From Lotus japonicus (Eukaryota > Streptophyta > Magnoliopsida > Fabales > Fabaceae), in contig NC_080043.1 in the NCBI RefSeq assembly GCF_012489685.1, positions 5,024,501-5,088,500 on the forward strand: a stretch of 64,000 bases of DNA. Reading direction: 5' to 3'. A program made the position numbers and the translations under genes. The notes below the pieces were generated by a model that ran no database searches, was not told the origin of the DNA, and saw nothing but the letters and a program-made list of their open reading frames with translations. This document shows positions 22,288-34,900 of the stretch, piece after piece. Every line of letters begins with the position of its first letter. Position 1 is the first letter of the stretch.

Positions 22288-25200
22288 GATTGTTAATGAG
22301 GAAAAGACAAGAAGACATTGATAGAATGACTAGGTTGGTTTTATGAGATTGATAAAGATTTTGGACCACAGTTTATTTCTTTATAGTTACATCAGAATGA
22401 TATTCTGAAATTATGAATAAAAACAGGGTTATTGATTGCTACATACTATTTACAACTTATTAACTTCAGACCTTTTGAATCTGGAGGTTCTCCGCTCTCT
22501 GTCTCACATTTTTGCTCATTCTCTCTTTTTCCCTGTTTGGCTCGATTTTCTCCGCTTAAGCATCTTTTGGATATTTGAGTATAGGCTTTAAAGTCCTGCC
22601 TATTCTCTGATCTTCTTGTGAACTTAATTTCTTGTGGTATTTTAGAGTTAGAGACGGTGCTCTGAGGAGAAAGAGACGGTACCCCCTCCATGAAAATCTC
22701 ATATTTGTGTTTTTTGAGGTATATCACTGTGATATGCTTTAGTTATGGTTTATTACCTTGTTATATTGTGATTATTTACTCAATTATATCTGGGGAAATA
22801 TGCTGTTTATTTTTTATCAATTCGTTTCTATAATTATTTGAAGTTATGGGTTCTATTTAGGTGATATGGTTTTATCGGGGAATTGGAAATGTGAAGTTGA
22901 CTGGTATGAGATTGAGAATCCTATCCTTTGAAATGACTCTGATATGAAACAACAATGACCATGAGATTTGTATTTTTGGGGGATCCATGTTAGAGCCTCA
23001 TAGTTGCAGTGATAGTAATGGCGATAGCTGACTATCAGTGAGAGTTAGTTAGTTAGGTACAATTAGAAGAAATAAGGCATATTGCCTATAAACGAGAGGA
23101 GGTGTTGCAGACCCTCCGAATTTCTTCGATACCAATTGATGGGAACTGGTATATATTACACAATAGGGGAAGTCCCCTTGATCACAACAATGCAAAACAC
23201 ACAGAGTAGATCTCTAAGGTTCTACAACTTCCCTGTCCTAAGGCTTCTATTTCCATTCAAATCACTTGCTAGATCTCTTCCTATAGGCAATATGCTTTAT
23301 TTCTTCTAACTCTACCTGACTAACACAGTGGCCATCACCTCTCATATGGTTTAGGTGCATCTAGTAATATGATACTAGGAGGAAAGGGTTATCTATTAGA
23401 TGAAGTTGTCAGTGCACAGAGAGAACTACTAATTAGATGGAGCCGCCCGCGATAAGATTATAAGATATGGAAATCATCTGATTTTAGAGAGGAAAGAGGT
23501 ATCCTTTAGTGGAGCTGACTTTAAATGAGAGGTTTCCCTTAGAAAGAAAGGACTATTAGTGAAATGAAGTCACCTCAGATTTTATTTTTTCATGTTTGAT
23601 CCCTGTTGTATATTTTCCTATGTTTTTCTTTTTAACATTCTTTAGTTCTATTTTTACTTCATTAATTCATAGTATTAAAAATGTTATTATTTCGATTTCG
23701 ATATAGCACATTTGCAAATTTGTTTATTTTTGTGCAAAAAGTTTACTGAGACTATTTGGATTAATTGTCTTTTGTTCATTATTATGTTTACCAGAGTTTT
23801 GAAAGAATAGCCACTCTTATTGTGTTTCCTCTTCTAATTCCTGGTGGTTTTATGCCCGATATGAGTCTATGTGACTGGCCCTTTCTCTTATTTCTCGTCT
23901 AGATTCCCAAGTAGCTCAGTAACCCGCTTCTTAGATGTTGCAAACCGTCCAACATCATCACCCGTCTATTTTTGGTACGCCTCCTTTGTTTGGTGGCCCA
24001 TTTGATATTATTTTGTAACCTCAGATATTCTGCAGTTATAGGGGGCTAGTGTAGAATTTACACCGAGTTGTGAAAATTATTCTGTCATGGCCTCGTGGGA
24101 TTTGTGAAAAAACTGTTTTGCTAAGTATGTTGTGGTGACTGTTAGGCTAGTCAGGTTAATTGGTGTATCTGTTAAATTAGTTTTTGATCCAGTAATGGCT
24201 TGAGTTTAGGGTTTTGAATTGATTGGAAGATAGCTGCCATTAATCAATAAATCCCATTACCAGTTGGTCTTTATTGTTGAGGGAAATCATAGTCATTTTT
24301 AAATCTAAAGGTGCAGAAATTTTCAGGTTTTATCATTTTTTTCTCCCCTTCACTTGATACTTTTGTGGTAATATTTTGTGTTGCATTATATTAATGATAG
24401 TTTGCGATGCTTTTTTTCTAAATCTTGAACCAAATTCTGTGGTGGAGCAATAAAGTAAAGCATTTTATCCAGATGCATAATTTTCTCCTTCTTATAAGTG
24501 CTTGTTAGGTCTTCGCCACTTAATCATGAATTTGAAAGAATCAGGCAATTGTTGAATCCATTTGTCCTTTTGTAGATTCATTCATCTTATATCCTTCTCT
24601 AACCATCTCAAATCTAGTATACTAGCTACACCAATTATACTGCATATTGTACTAGTTACAGTGTTTGTACAGTAGAGTTCCCATTCACCGTTGTATAATA
24701 CTTGCTGGAAAGCCATTATTTATCTGAGTATCTTTAGACAACTCTTTTACATCTTAGAATTATATTAGATGAACTTTCTAAAAGCTATGCTTTAGCAATT
24801 GATTCATCTGGTCTCTAAAGTAAGGCATTGGCAATCTTCTATAGGATATCGATGAGCATAGTATGCAAATAATAAACAAACGCCCCTATCAGTTCTGCTT
24901 CATTGCTTATCTTTACTTGTCCACTTATTACCAGCTTTGTCAGAGTTAACTGCCTTTGCTTTATGTGTCTTATTCACCTTGAGTTCAAATAGATTTCAAG
25001 TCCTGTGTGTCCCAATTTTTCTTTCAAATTTTAGTCTGAGTTGGTTTTCACTTGTATATGTGGAATCTATGTGCTGATGTAGATGGTGGTATATCAATAA
25101 AAGCACAGAAGCGATTATTAAACAAAGAATTAGACTTGTTTTAGTCCATTTAACTATAGAATGCTACAACTAGGGCTGTTGTATAACTGGGACAGGAACT

Positions 25201-25335
25201 GGAAACAGTTGTGCTCACTTGACAGGCATGAAATTTGATAAAAGCACACTCATTTATTTAGTAAAAGATTACATTATTAGAATTAGATAGTTTCTATTGC
25301 CAAACACATGGCAATTACACATTTGCATATGTTCC
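22288..25335. other. Intergenic region between COX17 and metallothionein
   Basis: It contains the COX17 3' UTR, one TIR element at 23048-23324, and otherwise AT-rich sequence without recognisable genes. The last ~70 bases upstream of 25336 are the metallothionein 3' UTR on the other strand. Confidence 0.5.
23048..23324. mobile_element. MITE with ~50-bp terminal inverted repeats
   Basis: The left end GTTAGTTAGGTACAATTAGA and the inner block AGAAATAAGGCATATTGCC are mirrored on the right by GCAATATGCTTTATTTCTTC and CTACCTGACTAAC. The element spans 277 bp and has no coding frame. The target duplication is not clear. Confidence 0.7.
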
Positions 25336-25709
25336 TTAATGGCCGCAGGTGCAGTTCACACAGGTGCAGCTAGCGCCACACTTGCAGTTCCCATCATGCT
25401 CAGCAGCTGAAACGTCCATGGCAACAGTCTCGACATAGCTGAAAAGAAAAACATGTGAGTCATAACAAGCTTTCCTTCTTGGTGTAACCTTATACAATGG
25501 ACACTGAATGCAATTTTTTTACCTCGTCTGAGTCTCTACGATGTTAAGGCCATAGCTGTTTCCCTTCCTGAATAGCATTAGCATAGCATATATATATTAA
25601 TCCTTTTAGAGATCAAATATGGTGATTGAAACACACAGACAAAGAAATGAAACACTTACCCACACTGGCTCTTGTCAGCGCAGTCGCAGTTACCGCATGA
25701 GCTTGACAT
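25336..25709 (-). CDS. MT3: Type 3 plant metallothionein
   Basis: Three exons on the minus strand: 25709-25660, 25567-25523 and 25438-25336. Splice sites are GT..AG, giving 65 residues, the usual type 3 size. The N-terminal Cys cluster (CGNCDCADKSQC) is followed by a Cys-free linker of about 30 residues (NSYGLNIVETQTSYVETV). The C-terminal cluster CKCGASCTCVNCTC ends in GH. Type 3 metallothioneins are cytosolic Cu/Zn-binding proteins, often abundant in fruits and leaves. A good TATA box and short leader fit a highly expressed gene. Confidence 0.97.
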
Positions 25710-25812
25710 GTTTGGTTTTGAGGAAGAGAGAAATACCACAAATGAACTTAGCTGTAGAATTCAAAGCTTTGTATACTGCTGCTGTGTCTTTAAGTTGTGA
25801 ACCATGATCCTC

Positions 25813-25820
25813 TATTTATA
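25813..25820 (-). promoter_or_regulatory. TATA box of the metallothionein gene
   Basis: TATAAATA on the minus strand, about 105 bp upstream of the start codon, implying a leader of roughly 75-80 bases. Confidence 0.75.
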
Positions 25821-26257
25821 GTGGAAAGAGGAGTAATTCTTACTAGGGAGGCTTCGTTGATTAGAGTTCCTCTTTAATTGTGGACCTCACAAAGCATGTG
25901 AGGGGTTCACTGTTCTGGAGAATTGTTGTTATCTGAAGGAATCTAAATGATGGAGGCTTGGCCTCCTCTGCTCCTCTCATGTCAATTCAAGTTGGTTCTT
26001 GAGTGTGTCATATTAATGTTCTGAGATTCCTATGCTTTTTGGTTCAAAATTTTCCACTTGCTTGAGTTTCAAATATGGACAATTGATAACATATTACCCT
26101 TACTTTTTACAGACTACTAGTGCACTTTATTCTACTCTTAAGGTAGTGTTCCTTCTTTGCCATATTTTTAACTTCTCCAAGTTCCTTCTTTTCAATACAA
26201 GTTTTTCTGCAGAAGTTAAGTGTCAATAGGTGTTAGGTAGGTGTTTCTGCGAATGGT

Positions 26258-26325
26258 CCCTTGGAATTTCTATTAGGAGTTCAGCATCCGGCCCTTGGAA
26301 TTTCTATTAGGAGTTCAGCATCCGG
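26258..26325. repeat. Two perfect tandem copies of a 34-bp unit
   Basis: The unit begins CCCTTGGAATTTCTATTAGG and occurs at 26258-26291 and 26292-26325 without a difference. It lies upstream of the metallothionein promoter. Confidence 0.9.
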
Positions 26326-26680
26326 AAGTTGTATTCGGTTCAAAAGTTTAGATAACTAAGAATTTAGTCAGTCTATAGATTTGGACACAAGGGTAAAAAG
26401 GATAAATTTTGGGTTGTGTGAGTTGCATGAGAAACACAAAATTGTTGCAGGAGAGTTGGGATAACATGGTGGCTGCACAAGGTGGAGGTTGCGCTAGTAC
26501 TGTCCAGTAAACCATGAAATGAATCTTTTATTAGAAAACCATAGAAGATTCGTTTCACCTTATTTTGGCTTAATTGTTGCAGGGCCCCAAACTATGGCTA
26601 CTGTCCATTTTAATTATTTCTAGTTCCTTTTTAAGAAAATTCTAGCTACCAAACTACCGTAAGTAGCAAGTGAGTCTTTC

Positions 26681-26806
26681 TTTTATTTTTGGTACATTAG
26701 AAAGATAAATTGCTCCTTCCGAGGATTGATCCTTGGACCTTTCCCATTCAACCTACATGTCCCCTTAACTCTTACCACTTGAGCTATAATTCGGGAACAA
26801 CAATCA
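26681..26806 (-). mobile_element. Short tRNA-derived SINE
   Basis: On the minus strand there is a tRNA-like A box (TAGCTCAAGTGGTAAGAG) and a B-box-like GGATCAATCCTC. The unit ends in an A-rich tail (ACCAAAAATAAAA). Direct repeats AGTCTTTC flank it at 26673-26680 and 26807-26814. The body is about 126 bp and differs from the SINE at 15174. Confidence 0.65.
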
Positions 26807-27197
26807 AGTCTTTCAAATAATAACTTTTGATGAAAAAGTAAAATAAGTAGCAAAAGTTTTTTTAGCAAAAAATTTAATAAATAAAAAGATAAAAATATCA
26901 CTTAAGACCAAATAAAAATGTAATTACATATATAATTCATAAATAAATAGTAAATATTTTCTAAATTTTAAGAAAAAATTATTTAATTACCATTGGTTCG
27001 AGCACGGTTTGACCACTATTGAATCATTGAACTTTAAACAATACATCTGTCGATTTTATAACCGGTCCAATTTTGAAAACATTGGATTATAGAGGCCAAG
27101 ATGTAATTTCAATATTTGGATAGTTAAAAAGCACAACAAAGTTAGCATTAAACATTGAAATTTCACATAAAAGTCAATCATTGGTTAACCTTTTTTA

Positions 27198-27248
27198 GTT
27201 CCACATCGCAAAGCTTCTCCACCATTCGCTCTCCTTCCGCTATATAAA
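27198..27248 (+). promoter_or_regulatory. snRNA-type promoter motif pair (USE-like + TATA)
   Basis: GTTCCACATCG at 27198-27208 matches the plant snRNA upstream sequence element RTCCCACATCG with one mismatch. TATATAAA at 27241-27248 follows after 32 bp, close to the spacing of plant Pol II snRNA promoters. Downstream (27270-27457) is a non-repetitive segment with an AGTCTAA at about 27373 that partly resembles a 3' box. I do not recognise the RNA. The motif pair also turns up in non-snRNA contexts. Confidence 0.35.
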
Positions 27249-27457
27249 GAGTGTTCACTATGTTTTAGACACCAAATTAAAATCCCAAAATCTAGTACCA
27301 ATGTCTAGGATTAACAGTCCTTTGAGTGTTTGGGTCACTTGGCTTTTCTGCTTAGCGTGGAACCTATGCGCTAGTCTAAAGTTTTGGTGGTTGTCGTTGT
27401 GCTGCAAGGTCAAGCTCCTGAGAGGCCTAAGCGAGTTATTTTCATTAAGGTTTTCTA

Positions 27458-28694
27458 GGCTTAATTGCACTTTTCGTCCCTGATGTATCATGTATGTGCG
27501 ATTTGGATCCCTGATTTTTAAAACGAGCAATTTAAGTCCTTGAATTATTAATTTGTGATAATTACGTCCATCTGTTAATTGAACATCCAATTAATAACAG
27601 AGTTAGCATACTTGGCGTTCATTAATGACGTGGCGTTGACTCTTTCACCACTAGAATGTCACCGGGGCTGCCAACTCACTAAATAAGAGATTAAATAAAA
27701 CTAATTAATTAACTAAGTATAATCCTAAAAAATAAATCTGGAATCTAAACCTAAACAGCCCCATCCCCTTCTCTTCATCTTCTTCCACAGCCCCAACCCC
27801 TCTCTTCAACATGATCCGCCCAAACCACCACTCTGTCAGCTACCCTTTTCTCAGCAACAAAACCCAAAGCACAACTCCAAAGAACACAATCCACCGATCT
27901 GTCAGCTACCCACTCTGAATATTTATATTTTGATTCTTATGTTTTTTATGGGGAATGTTGTGCGGAGGTGCAGGAAGTGCGAAAAGGTTGTATATAATCA
28001 ATTATGGGATCTTTTTGTTATTAAATTTGAATATTTGTTTTTTGATTCTTGTGTGTTTGATTGGGAATGTGGTGCGTAGGTTCAGGAACTTTGAAAGTGT
28101 CATACAAAATCCATTTTCTGGAAAAAATTATTTGGGGCAAGGGTTAATTTTTTTGGAAGAAGAGTGTGGATTTGAGAAGGGAATGGTGGTTGAAGAAGAG
28201 GTCCTGTAAGTTGGTGATAACACATATTATGTTGATTCTGGGTTTGTTCACATAACATGGCTCAACTCAAAAGAAGGAAGGAAAATACCCATTTGCGGTT
28301 AACAAACTTTTGGGAGCATTTTTAACGTTTTTCATTTTAGCATTTACGAATCTTTAGGCATTTTTCCCGAAAATTGTTTGGGTCTGTTAAGTTTTGATGG
28401 GGATTGTTGTGAAGTTTTGATGGGGGATTGAAGAGGGAGAGGGACGGGAAATCGGGAATGGAAGAAAAAGGTGATATGGAAAATAAAAAGGAAAATTGAT
28501 AAATAATAATAATAATATTAAATATTAATTGTTGTGCCAACTCAACAATTTCCGTTATGAATTAGACGGTCAATTGACGGAGGGACTTGATTGGCACATA
28601 AAAATAATTTAAAGACTTAAATTGCTCGTTTTAAACATTAGGGATCCAAATCGCACATACATGATACATCAGGGACGAAAAATGCAATTAAGCC
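27458..28694. mobile_element. Non-autonomous Mutator-like element with long TIRs
   Basis: TIRs of about 90 bp begin GGCTTAATTGCACTTTTCGT and contain TGTATGTGCGATTTGGATCC and AACGAGCAATTTAAGTCCTT; the complements sit at 28605-28694. The 1237-bp element has no transposase. Flanking 9-bp sequences are only partly alike, so the target duplication has decayed. The end GGCTTAAT is shared with the element at 54089. Confidence 0.82.
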
Positions 28695-29493
28695 TTTTTT
28701 TTATTTCAGTAAAACTTATTTTCTACCATGAACCCGGTTGCAACAAATGATGACTCCACTGGGAAGAGTCAAGCTTCACATGATTGATTGGACAAAACTT
28801 AATGACTTTATTTTTGTTCATATTACCCCTTTTGTAATATATACTTGATCACTTTTGTATATATGTTTTAATTGTTGTGAACACTAGCGTAGATGGTTAA
28901 TAGTGTTCTGGTAGATATTGGTTCTATTGTATATCTTAGCGGAGAAAAGAAACTCTCACTTGGGAGAGAGAAAAAGTCCCCGGATGTGGGTGTAAAACCT
29001 ATGATGTGGAGGAGAGAGTCCCCAAAGAAGGTGAAAACCCCCAAGTTAGGGTGGGTGACTGCGGCGTTGCTGGAGTTCCTCACTCAATTTGCTCAATTAG
29101 GGTTTTCTCCAGCGACGCTACTTTAAGTCATCTATTATTATAATTTCAATCTTTCCACTTTCCATAATCTAATTTTAATAGGCCCACAGCTCACTACAAT
29201 AATTGTGACAGTATATTTAACAACGTTAATGTTTATTGATAAGAAAAACCTTCAAGACCTGTCATTAAAAAACGTACACAATTATCTAATTAGAACTCAT
29301 CGTCTTAACATATTAGAATTAAATTAATAGAGAAATAAATAATATAAAAAAATGTATGTAAGCATTTTTTTAAAAGAAGAACTTTATTAATAAAATAAAG
29401 GAGAAGTATGTACAAAGGTTACCAAAAGCTAGAAAACTATATATTTATTTAATTCTTAAAAAACACAAGGGAATGTGTATTTTTTTTTTAATT
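28695..29493. other. Intergenic, no gene seen
   Basis: AT-rich sequence between two transposons. A frame at 28893-29126 carries Ser/Lys-rich codons but has no recognisable domain and no support as a gene. Confidence 0.4.
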
Positions 29494-30465
29494 TGGGCTC
29501 GTTTGGTACAACGTATTAGACATGATAATATAAGTTTATACAATACATTATAGATTTATTCTTTTTTTTTGAAATAATAGATTTATTCATTGTTTGGTGC
29601 TAACATTATATTGTATAAGCTTATACATCAATCCCCTCTTATACATTGAAATGATGGAGTATTATTCTATCATATAAGTGATGGAAAAATCATGATAAAA
29701 GTGTCATGTATAAGCTATATAAAAATCCACAGCCACCACCACCACCATCCCCCATCGCCACCACTACCCTCCATCATCACCACCACCACCGTCGCCTCCA
29801 CTACCACCCCCACCACTACCACCACCACTACTACATCCACCACCATCACGTTCTAACACCACCACCACACTACCGCCGTCGCCGCCTCCACCACTCTCAA
29901 CTGTAATCGTTATTACCACCACCACTACATACTACCATGACCACCACTACCGCCACAACCACCTCCCTCTACTACTGCCGCCACTGCTGCTACCAACGCC
30001 CCACAACACTGATACCACCACAATACTCTCCTCTAGTATCATCCACCACTGTCACATTGCCTCCATCGCCATCGTCACTACCACCACCACTACCTACCGC
30101 GACGACCCACCACTACCATTACCGCCACAATCACTTCCCTCCACCACTGCCACCGTTTAACACCACGACTGCCACATCTACAACCACCACCTCCGTCACC
30201 CCCATTATCGCTACCGCCATTGTCGCGGCCACCTCGGCCGCCACCGCCATCTTTACCACTCACTAACATGATCTCATTTTTATAAATATATATCATTATT
30301 CAATATTTCATAAAACATATATATGTTTATATTATTTTAAGCGAAATCGTAAGTTACACAGTGTATGACCAAACATTATATAGTATTAAATTTTTATTAG
30401 GTCTAACACTTATCGGGTCTTATACTGTCAGACCTTATACTATATAACATACCAAGCGGAAACAT
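29494..30465. mobile_element. Putative TIR element with CCA-repeat core
   Basis: The left end GGGCTCGTTTGGTACAACG and the right end (complement of TTCCGCTTGGTATGTTATA) are imperfect inverted repeats. Inner TTATAC/GTATAA-rich stretches occur on both sides. The core 29727-30255 is an interrupted (CCA)n/(CAC)n tract of about 530 bp with almost no G on the plus strand. Ends and superfamily are uncertain. Confidence 0.45.
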
Positions 30466-30622
30466 GTAATGTTAACAATTTTATACTTATCTTATTCTTT
30501 TATTTTTGGCATAATCATATATTTGGTCCCTACTTTAGACTATGTGTGATTTTAATACATTACACTCTACTTTTAAAATCAAGTAAATTTGGTCTATTTG
30601 TTGATCTTAATATGTGTAAAAT

Positions 30623-30660
<38 letters not shown>

Positions 30661-31155
30661 ATACTGTAGGATTTATGATGAATTGGTTTAAAAGTCGTAA
30701 ATTTTGTACGAAAATAGAATACTTTTGCAAGATACGAGGTTAAAATTCAAAGAGCAAATTGGAATTTTGTTTTTTTTGTTGAAAATTAATATTTTGATGA
30801 GTGGCATTTGAGAGGAAAAATGTCTATAAAAATATTATAAAGTAACTTATAATATTATAATACTTCATATATAATATCATAAGTCACTTATATTATTTAT
30901 AATATTTTATATTATAATATTAAAAAGTGACTTATATTTGTGGACTATAACTTTCCTTTTAAATATTTTTTTGTGTGAATATTTTTCCCCCTTTAAACAT
31001 GATTGAACATATGAGGTAATATAACGTTCAAAAAAAAACATGAGGTAAATTTTATTATCATGATATTATTAACAATAACTAAAATTTCTGACATGGAAGA
31101 TGGATCCAAGTTAAATCTTACCCCATCCATCATGACTCACGAGTCATGACCATAA
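30466..31155. other. AT-rich intergenic spacer
   Basis: It contains a (TA)n run at about 30627-30655 and the palindromic AT-rich stretch around 30835-30945, where ATTATAA-type motifs repeat. No gene was seen. Confidence 0.5.
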
Positions 31156-31551
31156 GGGGGCGTTTGTTTCAAGTTTTGAGATCACATTCCCGGGAATGTT
31201 ATTCCTGGGTAAATTTTATAAATGTGTTTGGTAAGTATTTTGTATTCCTGAGAACATTTTAAATTTTCTTAATTTAAAAATTAAAAAAACTTAAAAATAT
31301 AGATAATAATGATAAATTGTGGGAGAAGTAGGAAGTTACATTCATCTTTCCCATGAGAATATCAGATTCCCAACCTTTTTCATGGGAATCAATATGAAGG
31401 AAATCATGGGAATTGTGGAAGTTATTTTATTCTCGGGAATGATCGATACTCAGGAATCATAGTTTCCAATCTTGTAACAAACACAGGAATGTTCATTCCC
31501 AACTTTCATATTCCCGGGAATATCTTTCCAAATCTTGAAACAAACGCCTCC
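31156..31551. mobile_element. Tourist-like MITE (TAA target site)
   Basis: A 396-bp element with ends GGGGGCGTTTGTTTCAAG and the complement of GGAGGCGTTTGTTTCAAG, flanked by TAA at 31153-31155 and 31552-31554. TTCCCGGGAAT palindromes occur inside both ends. The 3-bp TAA duplication suggests PIF/Harbinger. Confidence 0.8.
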
Positions 31552-31963
31552 TAAGTAGTAAATTTTCAAAAATATTTTAGTAATTAATAATGATAAGAAT
31601 AAAAAAAAACCGAGGGTGGTGAGGAAAGCAGTTTTGGTCTGATTGGCAAAAGTAAAGATCATAAAACCGACCGCAGAAGAACAGGGCCAAAGACAAACCT
31701 CACTCATCAGTCATCACCTAAACGGTAGGGACAAAATCGCAAATAAACGAAAAACCCGTGCCCCTTTTGATAATAAAAAAAATATAAAGAACACAACACA
31801 ACACAGTGCGTTTCGTTCTTCACAATCCTCATGCCAAGGCGCGCGAAGTAACAAAAGCCCACATCATAACAAAACCGAAACCCACTTCATTCATTCATTC
31901 ATCTCACTCTCTCTCTCTCTCTCTCGCGTTCGGAGCTCAATTTCCCGCCGGCGAATTTTTCCG

Positions 31964-34900
31964 ATGAACCGATCGATCCAGCCGCCGCCGCCGCCGCCGT
32001 CGTCGGAGCATCCATTCCGAAGCCCCAAATTGTTTGCTTCTCTCTCTCTCTCTCTCTCTCTCACTCACTCTCTTCCTTCGATTTTTCTCTGTTTCGCGTT
32101 TTTCACTTTCTGAAACGATTGTGATTCTTCCGTTTGTGACAGGAGGAGAGTGTATTCGGGAAGCGGTTCTCATCACATGATGAACCCTGATGTGATCGAG
32201 ATTCCTCAACCGGCGTGTAACGCTTCTTCCAATTTGATGAAGCAGAAAGAGGTATCGTTACTGATTGATTAATCGCTCTTTATTTTCTTTCAATTCTCTT
32301 GTTCTAGACTCATTTTTCGTTTACTTGTTATTTAATTTCAGTTGAACTTTTTTTTGTTACTTTTCTGATATCTGGGTTTTTTGGGATGATTTTTTTTTCC
32401 CTGTTGATCAAAGCTGTTTTCGCCGTTTAATTGTGGGTTTTGATGTTATCGAAGCATGCATTTCGTGTAAACCGAGGTTTCTGTCTTTGCATGTTCTGAG
32501 TTTTGTTAGTGTTGTGTTGCATTGGAGAGGGACTGAACTTGGTTGAATTTAGTGTGGGGAGAAACAACATTGTCAATTTTGTTTTTCCTTTTTCAGTGAA
32601 ACTGCACAGGTTAATTCGGTTTATGTTTTCTTTTGTATCCTTTTTAATCTTGGCTCTTCATTGATGGTTGCATTGTTTCTACCAAATGTAGTTGAAGTTT
32701 AGGGTTTTTTCGGTACATCGGTTGAGAATTCAGTTAAGATTGGATATCACTGTGGTCATGATCATATCTTTTTTTCTTCTGTTTTTCTTGGGCAACACTG
32801 GTAGAGAAAGAAAAACAGTAAGATCTTTGACTATTAGGGCAACTTTTAATGAAATATAGTGGTTGGGATGGGACCACTCGCCCATCCAAGAGTCAACAAG
32901 CATGCCATTTTTATTTTTATTTTACAAAAATTTGGCCAAAAAGTACAAGCTATCTAGTTTTTTTTTGGTTTGCTGAAATTTTGATGGCATTATGATGTGA
33001 ATGGCTATGTTTGTAAATGGGTTGTTTCAATTTTCAATACTCAGCAGTCAGTTGGATTTGACGCTATTGATTTGTTATGGATGTTGAGGTCATGAAAGTC
33101 TTTATTTATGAATAGATGTCTTATAATTCGGTGATTTCTATTCTTAATTGTGCAGTTGTTTTTTCTTCAGTTGTACTAATACTGGGGTCTGGGAATATGT
33201 TTCTTGACGTGTTGAATTGCCCACATGAACACTAGTTTGTCTACAGACATTGGACAAGGTTTTGTTGATATGGCTGGTTTAGCAGGAGAGTAAGATTTTT
33301 ATTGTGCTGTGTTAGAAGTGGAGGTGTGCATAGTGTAAAATTGCATACCACATCACCTGATGTGGCCGTAATATTATCGTTGCGGAAGTATCTGCATCCT
33401 CAGCTGCAGTGTGTTAAATAATCACAGGAAAACCTGCCGCATAGCATTATAACAGCCACAATATAATAGGTCCAAAGATCATATTGGACCGCAATAGGCT
33501 GCATCGAACCACAACGGGCCTAAGGTCATCGCACAAATCCCATTCTTCATCCTCCTTTGTTTAGTAGATTGAAGGGGATTTCAAGGGTTTGGGGGGGGGG
33601 GGGGGGTGTATTTCAGATACTGGTGGACTGTTGATGAAGAGGAGGTGGATTTCGGAGAGGGGGGGGGGGGGGGGGGATATGTGTGATAAGTCATGAAGGG
33701 TAACATTTGACACAAATATAAAATAAAGCCACAATTCCTGCAATTGTGATTGTGACCACGTCTACTACCGCAGTTGTAAATTTAAGCTATGGATGAATGC
33801 AGCTATTTCTATGGATAGTCTAGGATGATTTATATGACACTGCAAATAAAGCGGTTCACTGAATTGTTTCTGCATACCTTGCGTGTGTGTTTCAAGATAG
33901 ATTTTATGAGCGATATTTTCAGTAGATGTATTTTGTGAAGGGTGGCTTTGTTATTTTGAATTTCGGAAACTTTGTTTTTGTTTCTATTCTTTTTAAAATT
34001 TCAAGATACTCTTGAAGTCTTCTGATTCTGAGTCTCTTGCTGTAAATTTCTTTCTCATTCTCAACCAATGAAATTTTCTGTGCAACAAAAGAAGAAGAAA
34101 ATGCTTATGATTAGCAATACTAGAAGAGTTATTTGAACGCTTACTTGACCAAGAACTTTTTCCAGCATAGAAATTAAGACAGATAGTTCTAGGGTGAATC
34201 ACGAACTACAAATTCATAATGTTGTGATTTTAAGAGTCTCATATTCTGATTTTTTTCCTTGTCTAGTTTTTCGTGAGAATTCTGTGTAGCATGGGTTTTA
34301 CCAGCATTTACCTGTTGTCTTCGTTCTTTAATTTCAATTAGATGTTTCTTTACCATTTTACATAAGGTGATTTTCATCCTCTGATTATGGTATGCCATTG
34401 AATTATTATTGCTGTTGGCATATTAAAAACCAGTCAAGGCCACTTTTCTGTCCTCTTATATGCGAGTCAATTGCAATGGAATATACTCTAATGCTGACTT
34501 AGGTTATCTGGGATCCCAGCAATTTGCTTGAGTTGGTTAGCAGTATATTTGTCTTTTGTTTTTTCCTCGTGAAAATTAGTCTCCCTAGCATTGCTGTTAT
34601 ACAACTTGTTTCCGTCGTGTAAATATATCTGCTTGAGGTATTTGCGGACTGCTTTTCTTTCTAATTTTGCCTAGGTGGTTTTCAAATTTCACTGTGTTAA
34701 TGTTGATATTGGATTATATCATTATGACCTTGACATACATTTCTAAAGCACAGTTCTTCTCTTTGGCCCAATTTGCCTCTGAATTGTACTAATTGTATCC
34801 AATGTTATCCTTTTTTTTTAAACTAAGAAATACTAATTGTACTTTACTTTTGCAGGCTGTTTTTCATGGCGTGATTGACATCAGCAATGATGATGACTCT

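Noticed and set aside
29706..30266. Long frames rich in His, Pro and Thr
   Set aside because: They are produced by the CCA/CAC repeat in several frames at once and show no domain or codon bias of a gene.
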